A stretch of 53,180 bases of DNA from Clostridia bacterium (GCA_022361035.1 JAKSBP010000008.1:1-53180); one strand, 5' to 3'. Numbered from the stretch's first letter, positions 18,178 through 27,125 are shown. The notes: generated by a model from the letters alone, not told the origin. Numbers and translations are program-made.

Positions 18178-18216
18178 GGGGCTGTCTTATAAAACCGTTT
18201 TATAAGTTTAGCCCTA
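18178..18216 (+). terminator. Strong hairpin after the UPF0182 gene
   Basis: GGGCT and AGCCC flank CTTATAAAAC and GTTTTATAAG, giving a long stem with a small internal loop. It begins 12 bp after the stop codon. No clean T-run follows, so it may act as a terminator or an RNA-stabilising hairpin. Confidence 0.55.
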
Positions 18217-18223
18217 GGGTGTT

Positions 18224-18330
18224 TCAGAATGAAGGAAGTTTAAGGATTTGAAATTACAGGGGGTTGGTTAGTACTTATGTACGTACCAAGTCCCTGTAAT
18301 TTAAAATAACACAAAAATTCGCCATTCTGA
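18224..18330. repeat. 107-bp nested palindromic element
   Basis: Three nested inverted repeats: TCAGAATG (18224-18231) with CATTCTGA (18323-18330); AAATTACAGGG (18251-18261) with CCCTGTAATTT (18292-18302), perfect 11 bp; and TTGGTTAGTAC (18264-18274) with GTACGTACCAA (18279-18289). It contains no reading frame. It resembles a MITE or REP-type intergenic palindrome, or a structured RNA. No second copy was found in the window. Confidence 0.65.
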
Positions 18331-18465
18331 TATATCTCCTTAAAGAATGAAATATTTCTATAGTCAGGATAGATATGATATAATAATTAGATATGAAGTA
18401 GAAGGCAAATATAATTCAGTGATTCTAAAGGGGTGTAATAGTAATATAAAGCGGTGGTGTAAAAG

Positions 18466-19263
18466 ATGATAAATGATAGAAATCTTCCTATAGGCATATT
18501 CGATTCCGGCATGGGCGGTATAAGTGTATTGGCAGAGGTTATTAAGCTTATGCCAAAGGAAAGATATATATATTATGGAGATTCTGAAAATGCCCCCTAT
18601 GGTATCAAATCTGCTGAGGAAGTAAAGAAACTTTGTACAAACATATGTGACTTTCTAATTGATAAGGGAGTAAAGGCCATAGTTGTTGCATGTAACACTG
18701 CAACCAGTGTGGCAATAAATGATCTGAGAAAAGAATATGATATTCCTATTATTGGAATGGAACCTGCTTTAAAGCCTGCTGTTACATTGGGGTTAGATGG
18801 AAAGATAGTAGTTATGGCTACGGATATGACCCTAAAGGAAAAAAAGCTTAGGGAGTTAATGGATAGATACGGAAAACACAAGGAAATAATAAAACAACCT
18901 TGTCCAAAGCTTGTTAACCTTGTTGAATCAGGAATTATGAAGGGAAAAGATGTAGAAATCATCATAGAGGAATGTTTTAATGGAATAAAGGTAGATGAAA
19001 TTTCTTCCATAGTTTTAGGCTGTACCCACTACGTATTCCTAAAGGACCAAATAAGGGCCTTTGTAGGAGATAAAGTTCCTATCATAGATGGAAATGAAGG
19101 AACAGCAAGACACTTAAAGAGCATATTAGAACATAGGAACCTTTTAAAGAGCACTAAAGAAGAAGAGGTTTTACTTGATGTATATAATTCTAAAAGAGAA
19201 GAAAAAATAATTGAGCTTTCGAAAAACCTTCTTATATTTAGTTTGGAAAAGCTAGGTTTTTAG
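18466..19263 (+). CDS. murI: Glutamate racemase
   Basis: Interconverts L- and D-glutamate for peptidoglycan, cofactor-independent and cytoplasmic. The 265-aa protein shows IGIFDSGMGGISVL (about residues 7-20), YYGDSENAPYG, the first catalytic cysteine in VVACNTATS (about 72-80) and the second in VLGCTHY (about 183-189). Length and both Cys are normal for the family. ATG 18466 follows GCGGTGGTG. The gene is 122 bp upstream of the TGA-containing AhpD-like gene. Confidence 0.96.
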   Translation: MINDRNLPIGIFDSGMGGISVLAEVIKLMPKERYIYYGDSENAPYGIKSAEEVKKLCTNICDFLIDKGVKAIVVACNTATSVAINDLRKEYDIPIIGMEPALKPAVTLGLDGKIVVMATDMTLKEKKLRELMDRYGKHKEIIKQPCPKLVNLVESGIMKGKDVEIIIEECFNGIKVDEISSIVLGCTHYVFLKDQIRAFVGDKVPIIDGNEGTARHLKSILEHRNLLKSTKEEEVLLDVYNSKREEKIIELSKNLLIFSLEKLGF

Positions 19264-19385
19264 ATTGTGGTATTAGAGTATGTAGGTTTAAAGTTATTGT
19301 ACTAAATATTAAAATATACATAATAAGGGTTATTTATTATGGAAAGTACTTGAAAAATATATAAAAAACATTGTGAGGTGAGATC

Positions 19386-19916
19386 ATGTCTAGGATAAGA
19401 CCTTTAGAGCCTAAAGAGGTAGATAATGAAGCTAAGGAGATTTTTGAAGATTTTTTGCAGGAGCGGGGCAATATTCCAAATATGTTTAGAACCCTTGCCC
19501 ATAGACCCAAACTTTTGAAAACAGCCTTTGACCATTTTCAAGCTATATTAAAAACGGGAACTGTAGATTTTAAATTAAAGGAAATGCTTGGGGTTAGAGT
19601 TTCTCAAATGAATCAGTGTGCCTACTGACTTTCATCCCATACTGCCATTGCGAAGAAGGCGGGGGTATCGGAGGATACCATAAAGGAAATGGAAAATAAG
19701 CTGAAAAACCCTGAACTTTTCACAGAAAAGGAGCTTATTGCACTGGAATTTGCAGAAGTGGTAACGACGGATTCAAATAACGTGCCCGATGAGCTGTATG
19801 ATGATATGAAAAAGTACTTTGATGATGGAGAAATAATAGAAATCACCTGTGTAATAGGGATATTTAACTATTTCAATAAATTTAATAATGCATTAAAAAC
19901 TGATATTACGAAATAA
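19386..19916 (+). CDS. AhpD/carboxymuconolactone decarboxylase-family protein, probable selenoprotein (in-frame TGA = Sec81)
   Basis: A 176-aa product if TGA at 19626-19628 is read as selenocysteine. Upstream is MSRIRPLEPKEVDNEAKEIF and a helical domain ending SQMNQCAY. After the TGA the same frame continues LSSHTAIAKKAGVSEDTI to a normal stop at 19916. In this family the redox motif is CxYCxxxHxxxA. Here the first Cys, Tyr, His and Ala are all present and TGA sits exactly at the second Cys, giving CAYU. Such proteins are thiol-dependent alkylhydroperoxidases or related enzymes, and CxxU AhpD-like selenoproteins are known. Both halves have intact family-like sequence without frameshifts, which argues against decay. 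The alternative is a nonsense mutation from TGT or TGC. ATG follows GTGAGGTGAG. Confidence 0.85.
19639..19668 (+). promoter_or_regulatory. Candidate bacterial SECIS hairpin
   Basis: Starting 10 nt after the TGA, ATACT-GCC (19639-19646) can pair with GGC-(GGG bulge)-GGTAT (19658-19668), leaving the loop ATTGCGAAGAA. Its apical Gs lie about 22-24 nt from the TGA, within the range known for bacterial SECIS elements. A competing perfect hairpin, GTATC/GATAC with a GGAG loop, lies at 19665-19678. The fold was found by eye only. Confidence 0.5.
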
Positions 19917-19942
19917 GAAGGGAAGCTAAGAGGAGAATATTT

Positions 19943-20188
19943 ATGGAAGGTATTACTCCAGAAGCTTTGGAGCTTGTAAAAGAAAAGATTAATCAGATAA
20001 TAGAAGATAGTGAAGATATAGATGAAAGAGAAAAGGAATTAATAAGACTTAGGTTTGGTCTAGATGAAAATGGACCAATCAAGATAAAGGATTTATCTAA
20101 AAAATTTAATGTTCCGCCTAGAAAAATGAAAAAAGAAATTGATGCACTCGAAAAGAAAATATTTAATAAACTGAAAAGGACTATATAA
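19943..20188 (+). CDS. Small protein consisting of a sigma-70 region 4-like helix-turn-helix
   Basis: An 81-aa protein. Residues about 25-80 read DIDEREKELIRLRFGLDENG then IKIKDLSKKFNVPPRKMKKE, followed by a basic ALEKKIFNKLKR helix. This is the layout of sigma-70 region 4 (compare the LREREVLRLRFGL motif of RpoD), but there is no region 2 for promoter melting or core binding. It begins 26 bp after the AhpD-like gene behind GAGGAG and could be co-transcribed with it. It could be a DNA-binding regulator or a sigma/core-interacting factor. Confidence 0.75.
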   Translation: MEGITPEALELVKEKINQIIEDSEDIDEREKELIRLRFGLDENGPIKIKDLSKKFNVPPRKMKKEIDALEKKIFNKLKRTI

Positions 20189-20191
20189 TTA

Positions 20192-20240
20192 CAAAAGGGA
20201 TATCTTACAATGAAATTGTGGTTGTAAGATATCCCTTTTG
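20192..20240. terminator. Bidirectional terminator, 19-bp perfect stem
   Basis: CAAAAGGGATATCTTACAA at 20192-20210 is exactly complementary to 20222-20240 and is followed by a T-rich tail. It lies between the convergent genes at 19943-20188 and 20277-20483. Confidence 0.92.
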
Positions 20241-20276
20241 GTTTTAAAAGAGATTAAAATTAATCTCATATATAAC

Positions 20277-20483
20277 CTATCTATTTGAAGCCCTCAAACT
20301 TCTAAGTTCCTCTGTAGACATATTGTCTAAAACATAGGCTTTGTGAGCGAATTCGTCCCTAGTTATTAACCCCTTTTCCACTAAAAGTTCAATGAGGGTT
20401 GCAATAGCTAGAGTGTTTCTATAGTCTATCTCCTTTAAATCTCCTATTTTTGCATATATATCAATTTTATTAAAACTATTCAT
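20277..20483 (-). CDS. Hypothetical 68-aa protein
   Basis: I do not recognise the family. The protein is soluble and predicted helical: MNSFNKIDIYAKIGDLKEID, then TLAIATLIELLVEKGLITRD, a helical region with LVEKGLITRDEF resembling a small DNA-binding or scaffold helix pair, and a charged tail (STEELRSLRASNR). The ATG is preceded by AGGGGGG on the minus strand. A strong terminator lies downstream and ilvE, on the same strand, is 150 bp upstream, so it could be read from ilvE or from its own promoter. Confidence 0.7.
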   Translation of the reverse strand: MNSFNKIDIYAKIGDLKEIDYRNTLAIATLIELLVEKGLITRDEFAHKAYVLDNMSTEELRSLRASNR

Positions 20484-20634
20484 ATTATAGACCCCCCTAT
20501 TTAATTAGATATATTTTAATTATCTCCTGGAAATAAAAAAGTATACATATATATGGTAAAAAAGGGTGGGTCTAAGGATATTTAACTTTTTTATAGGATA
20601 TTTTATTAAGGAGAATTTAGCTAAAGGCCAATCT

Positions 20635-21660
20635 TTACTCTATTTCAACAATCCACCCCTCTGGAGCCTCAACATCTCCAAATTGAATTCCATAGAGGGT
20701 ATCGTAAAGTTTCTTAGTAATAGGACCTACCTCTGTTTCGCTATGGAAAACATGGAGCTTTTCTTTATACTCAATCCCTCCAATAGGAGTTATTACAGCG
20801 GCAGTTCCACATGCTCCAGCTTCCTTAAATTCACTTAAATTATCTACAAATACATCCCTTTCTTCTACCTTCATTTCTAGATAATTTTCTGCAATATACA
20901 TTAAGGAATATTTTGTTATACTAGGAAGAATTGATGGTGAGTCTGGAGTTATAAATTTATTATCCTTTGTGATTCCAAAGAAATTAGCTGCTCCGACCTC
21001 TTCTATTTTAGTATGGGTTTTTGGGTCAAGATAAATGCAATCTGCAAAGCCTTTATTTGTAGCTTGTTTGTGGGCATAAAGACTTGCTGCATAATTTCCC
21101 CCAACCTTTACCTTGCCCGTACCAAAGGCTGCGGCTCTGTCGTATTCTGAAATAATAAAGTTTACAGGAGTCATTCCACCCTTAAAGTAGGGTCCAACTG
21201 GAACACAAAATACACAGAATATATACTCTGAAGCTGGTTTTACTCCAACATTATCTCCAACACCTATGACAAAGGGTCTTAAATAAAGCGTTGCCCCCGT
21301 TCCGTATGGAGGAACATAGGCTTCATTAGCCTTAACGACCTGAGTACAGGCATCAATAAATTTTTCCTCTGGTACTTCCGGCATCAATATACGTCTACAG
21401 CTACTATTTAAGCGTTTAGCATTTTCATCGGGTCTAAAAAGTTGGATTTTACCATCCTTTCTACGATAGGCCTTTAATCCCTCAAAGCATTGTTGACCAT
21501 AATGAAGAGCAGTTGAGCCTTCACTGATAGTAAGTTTATTATCTTCTGTTAATATTCCCTTATCCCACTCTCCATCCCTCCAAGTTGATACATAGCGAAG
21601 ATCTGTCTTAATGTAATTAAAGCCTAGTTTACCCCAGTCAATATTTACGGTCTTTTTCAT
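20635..21660 (-). CDS. ilvE: Branched-chain amino acid aminotransferase
   Basis: PLP enzyme that exchanges amino groups between glutamate and leucine, isoleucine or valine. The 341-aa length and motifs fit the fold-IV BCAT type II group: [16 protein letters not shown] (about residues 53-68), FRPDENAKR, and [13 protein letters not shown] with the PLP lysine (about 185-197). The late block [17 protein letters not shown] matches phosphate-binding residues. ATG is preceded by AGGAGGTATGAT. No T-box or other amino acid leader is seen upstream; the gene is divergent from serS. Confidence 0.95.
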   Translation of the reverse strand: MKKTVNIDWGKLGFNYIKTDLRYVSTWRDGEWDKGILTEDNKLTISEGSTALHYGQQCFEGLKAYRRKDGKIQLFRPDENAKRLNSSCRRILMPEVPEEKFIDACTQVVKANEAYVPPYGTGATLYLRPFVIGVGDNVGVKPASEYIFCVFCVPVGPYFKGGMTPVNFIISEYDRAAAFGTGKVKVGGNYAASLYAHKQATNKGFADCIYLDPKTHTKIEEVGAANFFGITKDNKFITPDSPSILPSITKYSLMYIAENYLEMKVEERDVFVDNLSEFKEAGACGTAAVITPIGGIEYKEKLHVFHSETEVGPITKKLYDTLYGIQFGDVEAPEGWIVEIE

Positions 21661-21788
21661 ATCATACCTCCTGTTTTGAAATAAACTAATGTATATTTAA
21701 AATTATAATATATATATTCAATATTTCATAGACCTTTCCATAGTATAACGTATAGACACTATTTTTTTTATAAAAAATAATATTTCCC

Positions 21789-21817
21789 TTGAAAAATATA
21801 ATAAATTATGCTAAAAT
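21789..21817 (+). promoter_or_regulatory. Probable promoter of the serS T-box transcript
   Basis: TTGAAA at 21789-21794, a 17-bp spacer and TAAAAT at 21812-21817. A second TATAAT at 21855-21860 is a possible alternative -10 but has no good -35. Confidence 0.55.
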
Positions 21818-21861
21818 TACTGAAAATATAGTATAAGATAATTATTGCATATATTATAATG

Positions 21862-22207
21862 ACTATGACGGGAATTAGTAGATAGGATAATTTTTTAAGA
21901 GAGTCGACGGTTGGTGGAAGTCGATATAATTACCTTTTGAATCCATCCTAGAGTTGTTAAACTGAAGGTTTTCTAAAACTTAAATCATTTTTAAGTGTTA
22001 TGTGACAAAAGGTTTAATCGGTTAGCATCCGTTAATGTGCTAAGGGTTATTCTATGTCAGGAACCTGGCTAAAGACTAAGGAGTTTAACCTCTTTAGGTT
22101 TTTATTAAAAAAATAGCCCTATGAGTGGACTACTATAGTCAATCAGGGTGGCAACGCGGAATAAATCCTTCCGTCCCTATAATTAATGGGGACAGGAGGA
22201 TTTTTTT
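21862..22207 (+). ncRNA. T-box leader (tRNA-Ser responsive) controlling serS
   Basis: The leader has a stem I region with the AGAGAG motif and GGTTGGTGGAAGTCGA (about 21898-21924). The specifier loop GAA-TCC-ATCC gives codon TCC (Ser) at 21942-21944. The T-box sequence AGGGTGGCAACGCGG is at 22145-22159. In it the TGGC bulge can pair with the tRNA acceptor end carrying a G discriminator, as in tRNA-Ser. A terminator hairpin (AATCCTTCCGTCCC pairing with GGGGACAGGAGGATT) and T-run lie at about 22164-22207. Uncharged tRNA-Ser would stabilise the antiterminator and switch on serS. Confidence 0.93.
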
Positions 22208-22360
22208 ATTACTATTAAGAAATTTCTTACAGAAAAAACTATTATAAAAATGAATGAAGAGATGAAGTCAGTCAGTTCCTATTTAAGGAGTAAAGGGTAG
22301 ATTAAATTTAGCAAGTTATTCTTAAGGAGTATTCAAAAAAACTTAGAGGAGGTTTTAAAG

Positions 22361-23638
22361 GTGTTAGATATCAAGAGAATTAGAAATGATTTTCATAATG
22401 TAAAGGAGCTTATTGAAAAGAGAACAAAGGGAGATTTTGAGATAGGGAAAATACTGGAGCTTGATGAGGACAGAAGAAAAGTAATAGCACGAGTAGAAGA
22501 AATGAAGAATAGACAAAAAATTGTTTCTAAGGAGGTACCTAAGCTCAAAAAAGAAGGTAAGGATGCTACGGCTGTACTTAGTGAAATGAAGGAGCTATCA
22601 GAGCAAATAAAGGATTTAGATTCTAGATTAAGGGAAATAGATGAAGAGATTAAGCAGGCACTATTAGGTATTCCAAATGCACCACGACATGATACTCCAG
22701 TGGGCAATAGTGATGAGGATAATGAGTTAGTTAAGACCTGGGGAGAGCCTACTAAGTTTCAATTTGAGAAAAAAGCCCATTGGGATGTAGGTATAGACCT
22801 TGGAATACTAGATTTTGAAAGGGCTTCCAAAATTACTGGTTCAAGATTCACAGTTTATAGGGGGTTGGGAGCAAAGCTTGAAAGGGCCCTTATTAACTTT
22901 ATGCTCGATATTCATACCTGTGATCATGGATATGAAGAGATATTGCCTCCCTTTATTGTAAATAGGGATAGCATGACAGGAACAGGCCAGCTTCCTAAAT
23001 TTGAAGATGATATGTTCCATCTTCCAAGTAAAGATTACTTTCTAATACCTACGGCAGAGGTTCCATTAACTAATTTATATATGAATGAAATATTAGATGG
23101 AGATAAACTTCCAATTTACCATACAGCCTTTACACCATGTTTTAGGAAAGAGGCAGGTTCAGCAGGAAGAGACACAAGGGGACTTATTAGACAGCATCAG
23201 TTCAACAAGGTAGAGCTAGTTAAGTTTACCAGACCCGAAGATTCATACAATGAGTTAGAAAAACTTCTTAAGGAAGCGGAAGAGATTCTAAAAAGATTGG
23301 AGCTTCCCCATAGAGTTGTAAGACTTTGTGGTGGAGATTTAGGATTTGCTTCAGCCATGACCTATGACATAGAAGTTTGGATGCCAAGTTATGATAGATA
23401 TCTAGAGATTTCCTCCTGTAGTAATTTTGAGGATTATCAAGCTAGAAGGGCAAACATAAGGTTTAGACCAGAACCAAAGGGTAAAGCACAGTTTGTCCAC
23501 ACATTAAATGGTTCAGGTCTTGCAGTTGGAAGAACACTATCAGCAATCCTTGAAAACTATCAACAAGCAGATGGATCAGTAGTTATTCCAAAGGCTTTAA
23601 GACCTTATATGGGTGGATTAGAAAAGATAACTAAATAA
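22361..23638 (+). CDS. serS: Seryl-tRNA synthetase
   Basis: Charges tRNA-Ser in two ATP-dependent steps. The 425-aa protein has an N-terminal long antiparallel coiled coil that grips the tRNA variable arm (about residues 28-100). The class II motif 2 is [20 protein letters not shown] (about 257-276), and motif 3 lies in [13 protein letters not shown] (about 386-398). [15 protein letters not shown] is also typical. The start is GTG 22361, 8 nt after AGAGGAGG. It is controlled by the upstream T-box, whose specifier is a serine codon. Confidence 0.97.
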   Translation: MLDIKRIRNDFHNVKELIEKRTKGDFEIGKILELDEDRRKVIARVEEMKNRQKIVSKEVPKLKKEGKDATAVLSEMKELSEQIKDLDSRLREIDEEIKQALLGIPNAPRHDTPVGNSDEDNELVKTWGEPTKFQFEKKAHWDVGIDLGILDFERASKITGSRFTVYRGLGAKLERALINFMLDIHTCDHGYEEILPPFIVNRDSMTGTGQLPKFEDDMFHLPSKDYFLIPTAEVPLTNLYMNEILDGDKLPIYHTAFTPCFRKEAGSAGRDTRGLIRQHQFNKVELVKFTRPEDSYNELEKLLKEAEEILKRLELPHRVVRLCGGDLGFASAMTYDIEVWMPSYDRYLEISSCSNFEDYQARRANIRFRPEPKGKAQFVHTLNGSGLAVGRTLSAILENYQQADGSVVIPKALRPYMGGLEKITK

Positions 23639-23681
23639 TGGGGTTTACCCTGTAGGTGCAATTTTTTAGGGGGCTTTAAAA

Positions 23682-23805
23682 TATAGAAGAGTGACTAACA
23701 AACTTAATAGACGAAAGCAGCCACTGAGGTTTCCTTTATAGCATAAGCCTAAAGGATTCTCTGTGGCTGCTGAAGTAAGTTAACATTCTCAATCACACAT
23801 CTATA
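23682..23805 (-). repeat. R1 palindromic element, copy B (124 bp)
   Basis: The ends are TATAGAAGAGTGACTAACAA and, inverted, TATAGATGTGTGATTGAGAA. Internal blocks GCAGCCAC (23718-23725) and GTGGCTGC (23763-23770) are complementary and flank CCTTTATAGCATAAGCCTAAAGG. It lies between the ends of serS and the minus-strand NUDIX-like gene. The orientation is opposite to copies C, D and E. Confidence 0.85.
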
Positions 23806-23841
23806 GGATGTTCAGTCAAATAAAACTTTACTGATAATAAT

Positions 23842-24456
23842 TTATAGTCCGTCATTGGAGGCCATTTCTTCTATATAATTATCAAAAACAATTTGAGACC
23901 AGCCTTCTAGATACTCATAGTATTCTGAAAGCTGTTCTTTTTTTATCCATTCACCAGTCATTTTTTCCTTTTCTAAAATCTCAAACTCTAAGGAATTAGC
24001 ATCTAATATGTATAGAAAGCCTACATGTACCTTACCGACGTCGCTTTTTTCGTTATTTATTATACCTGAAAAGGTTAGTTTAAAGGGCTTTTTAAGGGCT
24101 ATTTCTTCATTAAGCTCCTTATAAAGGCCCCCCATGATGATATTTTCACAATCATCTGAGCAGTCAGGATTTATATGTCCACCTATTCCTAAGGAGTACT
24201 TACCATGAAGTCTCTTTTCAGTTTGCTTATCTAATCTCTTAAGGAGTAAATATAAATCCCCCTTCCTTACTACGATATAGGGAATAATTTGTCTATAGTT
24301 ATAGTCGTACTCGGCCTTATCCCTATCTAAGAAGCAATAATTTTTAAGTACTTCATCGAAGATTAAATTCCTATTATTTGTAATCAGGCCATAGGGAATA
24401 TCTTGAAAATAGCTTTCCAGTAAATCTTTATGAACAGCTAAAACCTTTTCTGACAT
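23842..24456 (-). CDS. NUDIX-fold protein (MutT-like predicted phosphoesterase)
   Basis: A 204-aa protein. The central region IIPYIVVRKGDLYLLLKRL, GKYSLGIGGHIN and GGLYKELNEEI (about residues 56-122) follows the NUDIX fold: the first strands, the GG turn and the metal-binding ExxEE helix. The Nudix box is interrupted by a longer loop (PDCSDDCENIIM) than in MutT, as in the COG4112 type. The substrate is unknown. No operon partner; R1 copy B lies at its 3' end. ATG is preceded by AAGGAG on the minus strand. Confidence 0.75.
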   Translation of the reverse strand: MSEKVLAVHKDLLESYFQDIPYGLITNNRNLIFDEVLKNYCFLDRDKAEYDYNYRQIIPYIVVRKGDLYLLLKRLDKQTEKRLHGKYSLGIGGHINPDCSDDCENIIMGGLYKELNEEIALKKPFKLTFSGIINNEKSDVGKVHVGFLYILDANSLEFEILEKEKMTGEWIKKEQLSEYYEYLEGWSQIVFDNYIEEMASNDGL

Positions 24457-24913
24457 TAGACTAACTCCTTTACTAATATATTTTTAATTATTCTAATTTC
24501 TATACTTACTAAACTCTAATAATTTTATCATAATAAGGGGATAAATAAAATTGTAAATAAAATTTATTTTCTGTTTGTATATAATTTAACTTGAAACTCG
24601 TTTAAAATATTAGATTTTGGGTATAAAATTAAAAAATCTAATTAATTATATTAACTTATTAATATTAAGAGAAGTAATGATTTTATAGGAGTAGCTATAG
24701 CTTATAATCTCATCTTTAGTTAGTCACATGTCTATTAATATTCCATAGGTTAAAATTTAAAGGATTTATTGTAATTTCTATGACAACAATATTACTTAAA
24801 GGATTATTAAGATAAAATGAAACCAAGGGTAACACTTAATAATTATTTAAGTTCTTTTTATTTTTAGAAAAAAGCACAGCGGCTATAGAAATATACATAG
24901 AGGAGAATGGATT
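24457..24913. other. 457-bp noncoding interval upstream of glgB
   Basis: Very A/T-rich. It must hold the divergent promoters of the NUDIX-like gene and glgB. I see several possible -10 elements (for example TATAAT near 24580 and GATAAAAT near 24812) but no convincing -35 partner, no hairpin with a T-run, and no R1 or R2 copy. Confidence 0.5.
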
Positions 24914-26821
24914 ATGTATATAAAAGATATTCATTATATAGACTTACAACCCTTTGACATGTATCTTTTCCATGAAGGCAATCATTTTGAAAGCTACAAT
25001 TTTATGGGAGCCCATTTCCTAGAACATGGGGGAGTAAAGGGCGTTAATTTTACAGTATGGGCACCCCATGCTAGAGAAGTGAGGGTTGTAGGAGATTTTA
25101 ATAGTTGGGATGGTACAAGTCATAGAATGAGAAGAGAAAAGGAATCTGGGCTATGGAATATTTTCATTGGGGGACTGGGAGAAGAAGAAAGATACAAATA
25201 TGAAATAATCACCCAGGAGGGCTTGAAGCTTCTAAAGGCCGATCCCTACGGATTTTATTCAGAAGTCAGACCAAACACAGCCTCAGTTACAATGCCCCTT
25301 AATAAGTACAAATGGCAGGATGAGAAGTGGATAGAAAAAAATAAAAAGAAGGCCGCATATGGAGAGCCCATAAATATCTATGAACTACATTTAGGTTCAT
25401 GGAGAAGAAAGGAAAATGGAGGGTTTTATAATTATCGTGAGATTATAGAGGAACTCATAGACTATGTTGTATACATGGGATATACCCACATAGAACTCCT
25501 TCCCCTTACCGAGCATCCCTTTGACGGCTCGTGGGGCTATCAGACAACAGGCTATTACTCCCTTACCAGTAGATATGGGAAACCTGAAGATTTCATGTAC
25601 TTTGTAGACATTTGCCATCAAAAAGGAATTGGAGTTATATTGGATTGGGTACCAGGTCATTTCTGTAAGGATGAACATGGACTGTCAAACTTTGATGGGA
25701 AACCCCTATATGAAAACGACAATTCTATGATGGCGGAACTTCATGAATGGGGAACAAAATCCTTTGATTTTAGTAAACCAGAAGTATTGAGCTTTTTAAT
25801 ATCCAATGCAATGTTTTGGTTTGATATTTATCATATAGATGGAATAAGAGTAGATGCTGTGTCATCTATGCTCTACTTGAATTTCGGGAGGAAGGAAGGT
25901 GAATGGATACCCAATAAGTATGGAAGTAGTGAGAATTTAGGTGCAATAGAATTTTTTAGGAGAATGAACAAAATAGTATTTGAAAAATTTTCACATGCCT
26001 TAATGATTGCCGAAGAATCTACGGCATGGCCCCTTGTAACTAGTCCTGCCCACCTAGGAGGTCTTGGATTTAATTTTAAATGGAATATGGGATGGATGAA
26101 TGACATGCTTAAGTATATGGAAACAGACCATATATATAGAAAATGGCATCATAATTTGATTACCTTTTCCTTTACCTATGCCTTTTCAGAAAATTTTATA
26201 TTAGTTCTATCCCATGATGAAGTAGTTCATGGGAAAAAGTCCCTAGTTGATAAAATGCCAGGGGATTACTGGCAAAAATTTGCTAATCTCAGAGTATTTT
26301 ATGCATATATGTTTGCCCATCCCGGGAAAAAATTATTATTTATGGGGGGAGAATTTGCACAATTTATTGAGTGGAACTACAATAAAGAATTAGATTGGTT
26401 TCTCCTCGACTATGAAATGCATAGAAAAACTCACCATTATATAAGAGAGCTTAACCACTTATATAGGAATGAAAAATCTCTATATGAAGTTGATAATGAT
26501 TACAAGGGCTTTTCGTGGATAGACCATCAGAATTATGAACAAAGTATAATAGCATTTATGAGAAAGGGTGAGGATGAAAAGGATTTTATAATTGTAATTT
26601 GTAACTTTACCTCTGTAGTTCGTCATAACTATAAAGTAGGTGTACCTATACAGGGTGAATACGAAGAAGTATTTAATAGTGATTTGGAGAAGTACGGAGG
26701 CTCGGGGGTAAGAAATACCGGTGGAATTAAAGCCAATAGTTTAAAATGGAACAATCAACCATTTTCAATAGAAGTTACAATACCCCCATTAGGAGCAATG
26801 TATATTAAGCTTAAAAAGTAA
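24914..26821 (+). CDS. glgB: 1,4-alpha-glucan branching enzyme
   Basis: Cuts alpha-1,4 chains of glycogen and rejoins them as alpha-1,6 branches. The 635-aa GH13 protein has an N-terminal CBM48 domain (VNFTVWAPHAREVRVVGDFN) and the catalytic barrel. GH13 regions visible are VILDWVPGHF (I), GIRVDAVSSMLY with the nucleophile Asp (II), LMIAEESTAWP with the acid Glu (III) and LSHDEVVHGK (IV). GYTHIELLPLTEHPFDGSWG, GYQTTGYY is the GlgB signature area. It stands first in the glycogen region, 508 bp before glgC, and may be a separate transcript. ATG is preceded by GAGGAG. Confidence 0.96.
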   Translation: MYIKDIHYIDLQPFDMYLFHEGNHFESYNFMGAHFLEHGGVKGVNFTVWAPHAREVRVVGDFNSWDGTSHRMRREKESGLWNIFIGGLGEEERYKYEIITQEGLKLLKADPYGFYSEVRPNTASVTMPLNKYKWQDEKWIEKNKKKAAYGEPINIYELHLGSWRRKENGGFYNYREIIEELIDYVVYMGYTHIELLPLTEHPFDGSWGYQTTGYYSLTSRYGKPEDFMYFVDICHQKGIGVILDWVPGHFCKDEHGLSNFDGKPLYENDNSMMAELHEWGTKSFDFSKPEVLSFLISNAMFWFDIYHIDGIRVDAVSSMLYLNFGRKEGEWIPNKYGSSENLGAIEFFRRMNKIVFEKFSHALMIAEESTAWPLVTSPAHLGGLGFNFKWNMGWMNDMLKYMETDHIYRKWHHNLITFSFTYAFSENFILVLSHDEVVHGKKSLVDKMPGDYWQKFANLRVFYAYMFAHPGKKLLFMGGEFAQFIEWNYNKELDWFLLDYEMHRKTHHYIRELNHLYRNEKSLYEVDNDYKGFSWIDHQNYEQSIIAFMRKGEDEKDFIIVICNFTSVVRHNYKVGVPIQGEYEEVFNSDLEKYGGSGVRNTGGIKANSLKWNNQPFSIEVTIPPLGAMYIKLKK

Positions 26822-27027
26822 AATTTTCAAGCTATAGATATTTAGAGCTAAAGCAATCAATGATAACCTTAACGTAATAAAATATAGCCTATAGATAAAA
26901 AAATTAGAATGTAAAGTCACAAAACAATCCACATTATTCATGCTACAGGTTTTAAGGAAGGGTTTTTCCTTGGAGCTTGCAACTCTACGACATATCTTTC
27001 AATACTATATTTATAAAAATGACTAAG

Positions 27028-27125
27028 AAGATAATCCCTTTTAGACCTTAATAAATGTTTTAAAAGAAAACAGTGAAGGCCCTATATTTATCATTTATAA
27101 ATATTGACCTATAAAAGGGAATACC
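27028..27125 (+). repeat. R2 palindromic element, copy 1
   Basis: Begins AAGATAATCCCTTTTAGACC. TCCCTTTTA at 27035-27043 pairs perfectly with TAAAAGGGA at 27112-27120, enclosing an A/T-rich hairpin region. It matches copy 2 (29719-29814) at 26 of the first 29 bases and continues similar to the end. It lies in the 508-bp glgB-glgC interval, which otherwise has only a small AAGGAA/TTCCTT hairpin near 26955. Confidence 0.7.

Noticed and set aside
19386..19628. Reading the AhpD-like gene as two separate short genes, or as a simple pseudogene
   Set aside because: Both parts are in one frame, neither has a sensible second start, and the TGA falls exactly on the redox Cys. A nonsense mutation remains possible but is less likely.
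26822..27027. A further R1 copy in the glgB-glgC gap (CTATAGAT motifs near 26831 and 26890)
   Set aside because: Only the short end-like motifs occur; none of the internal R1 blocks is present.
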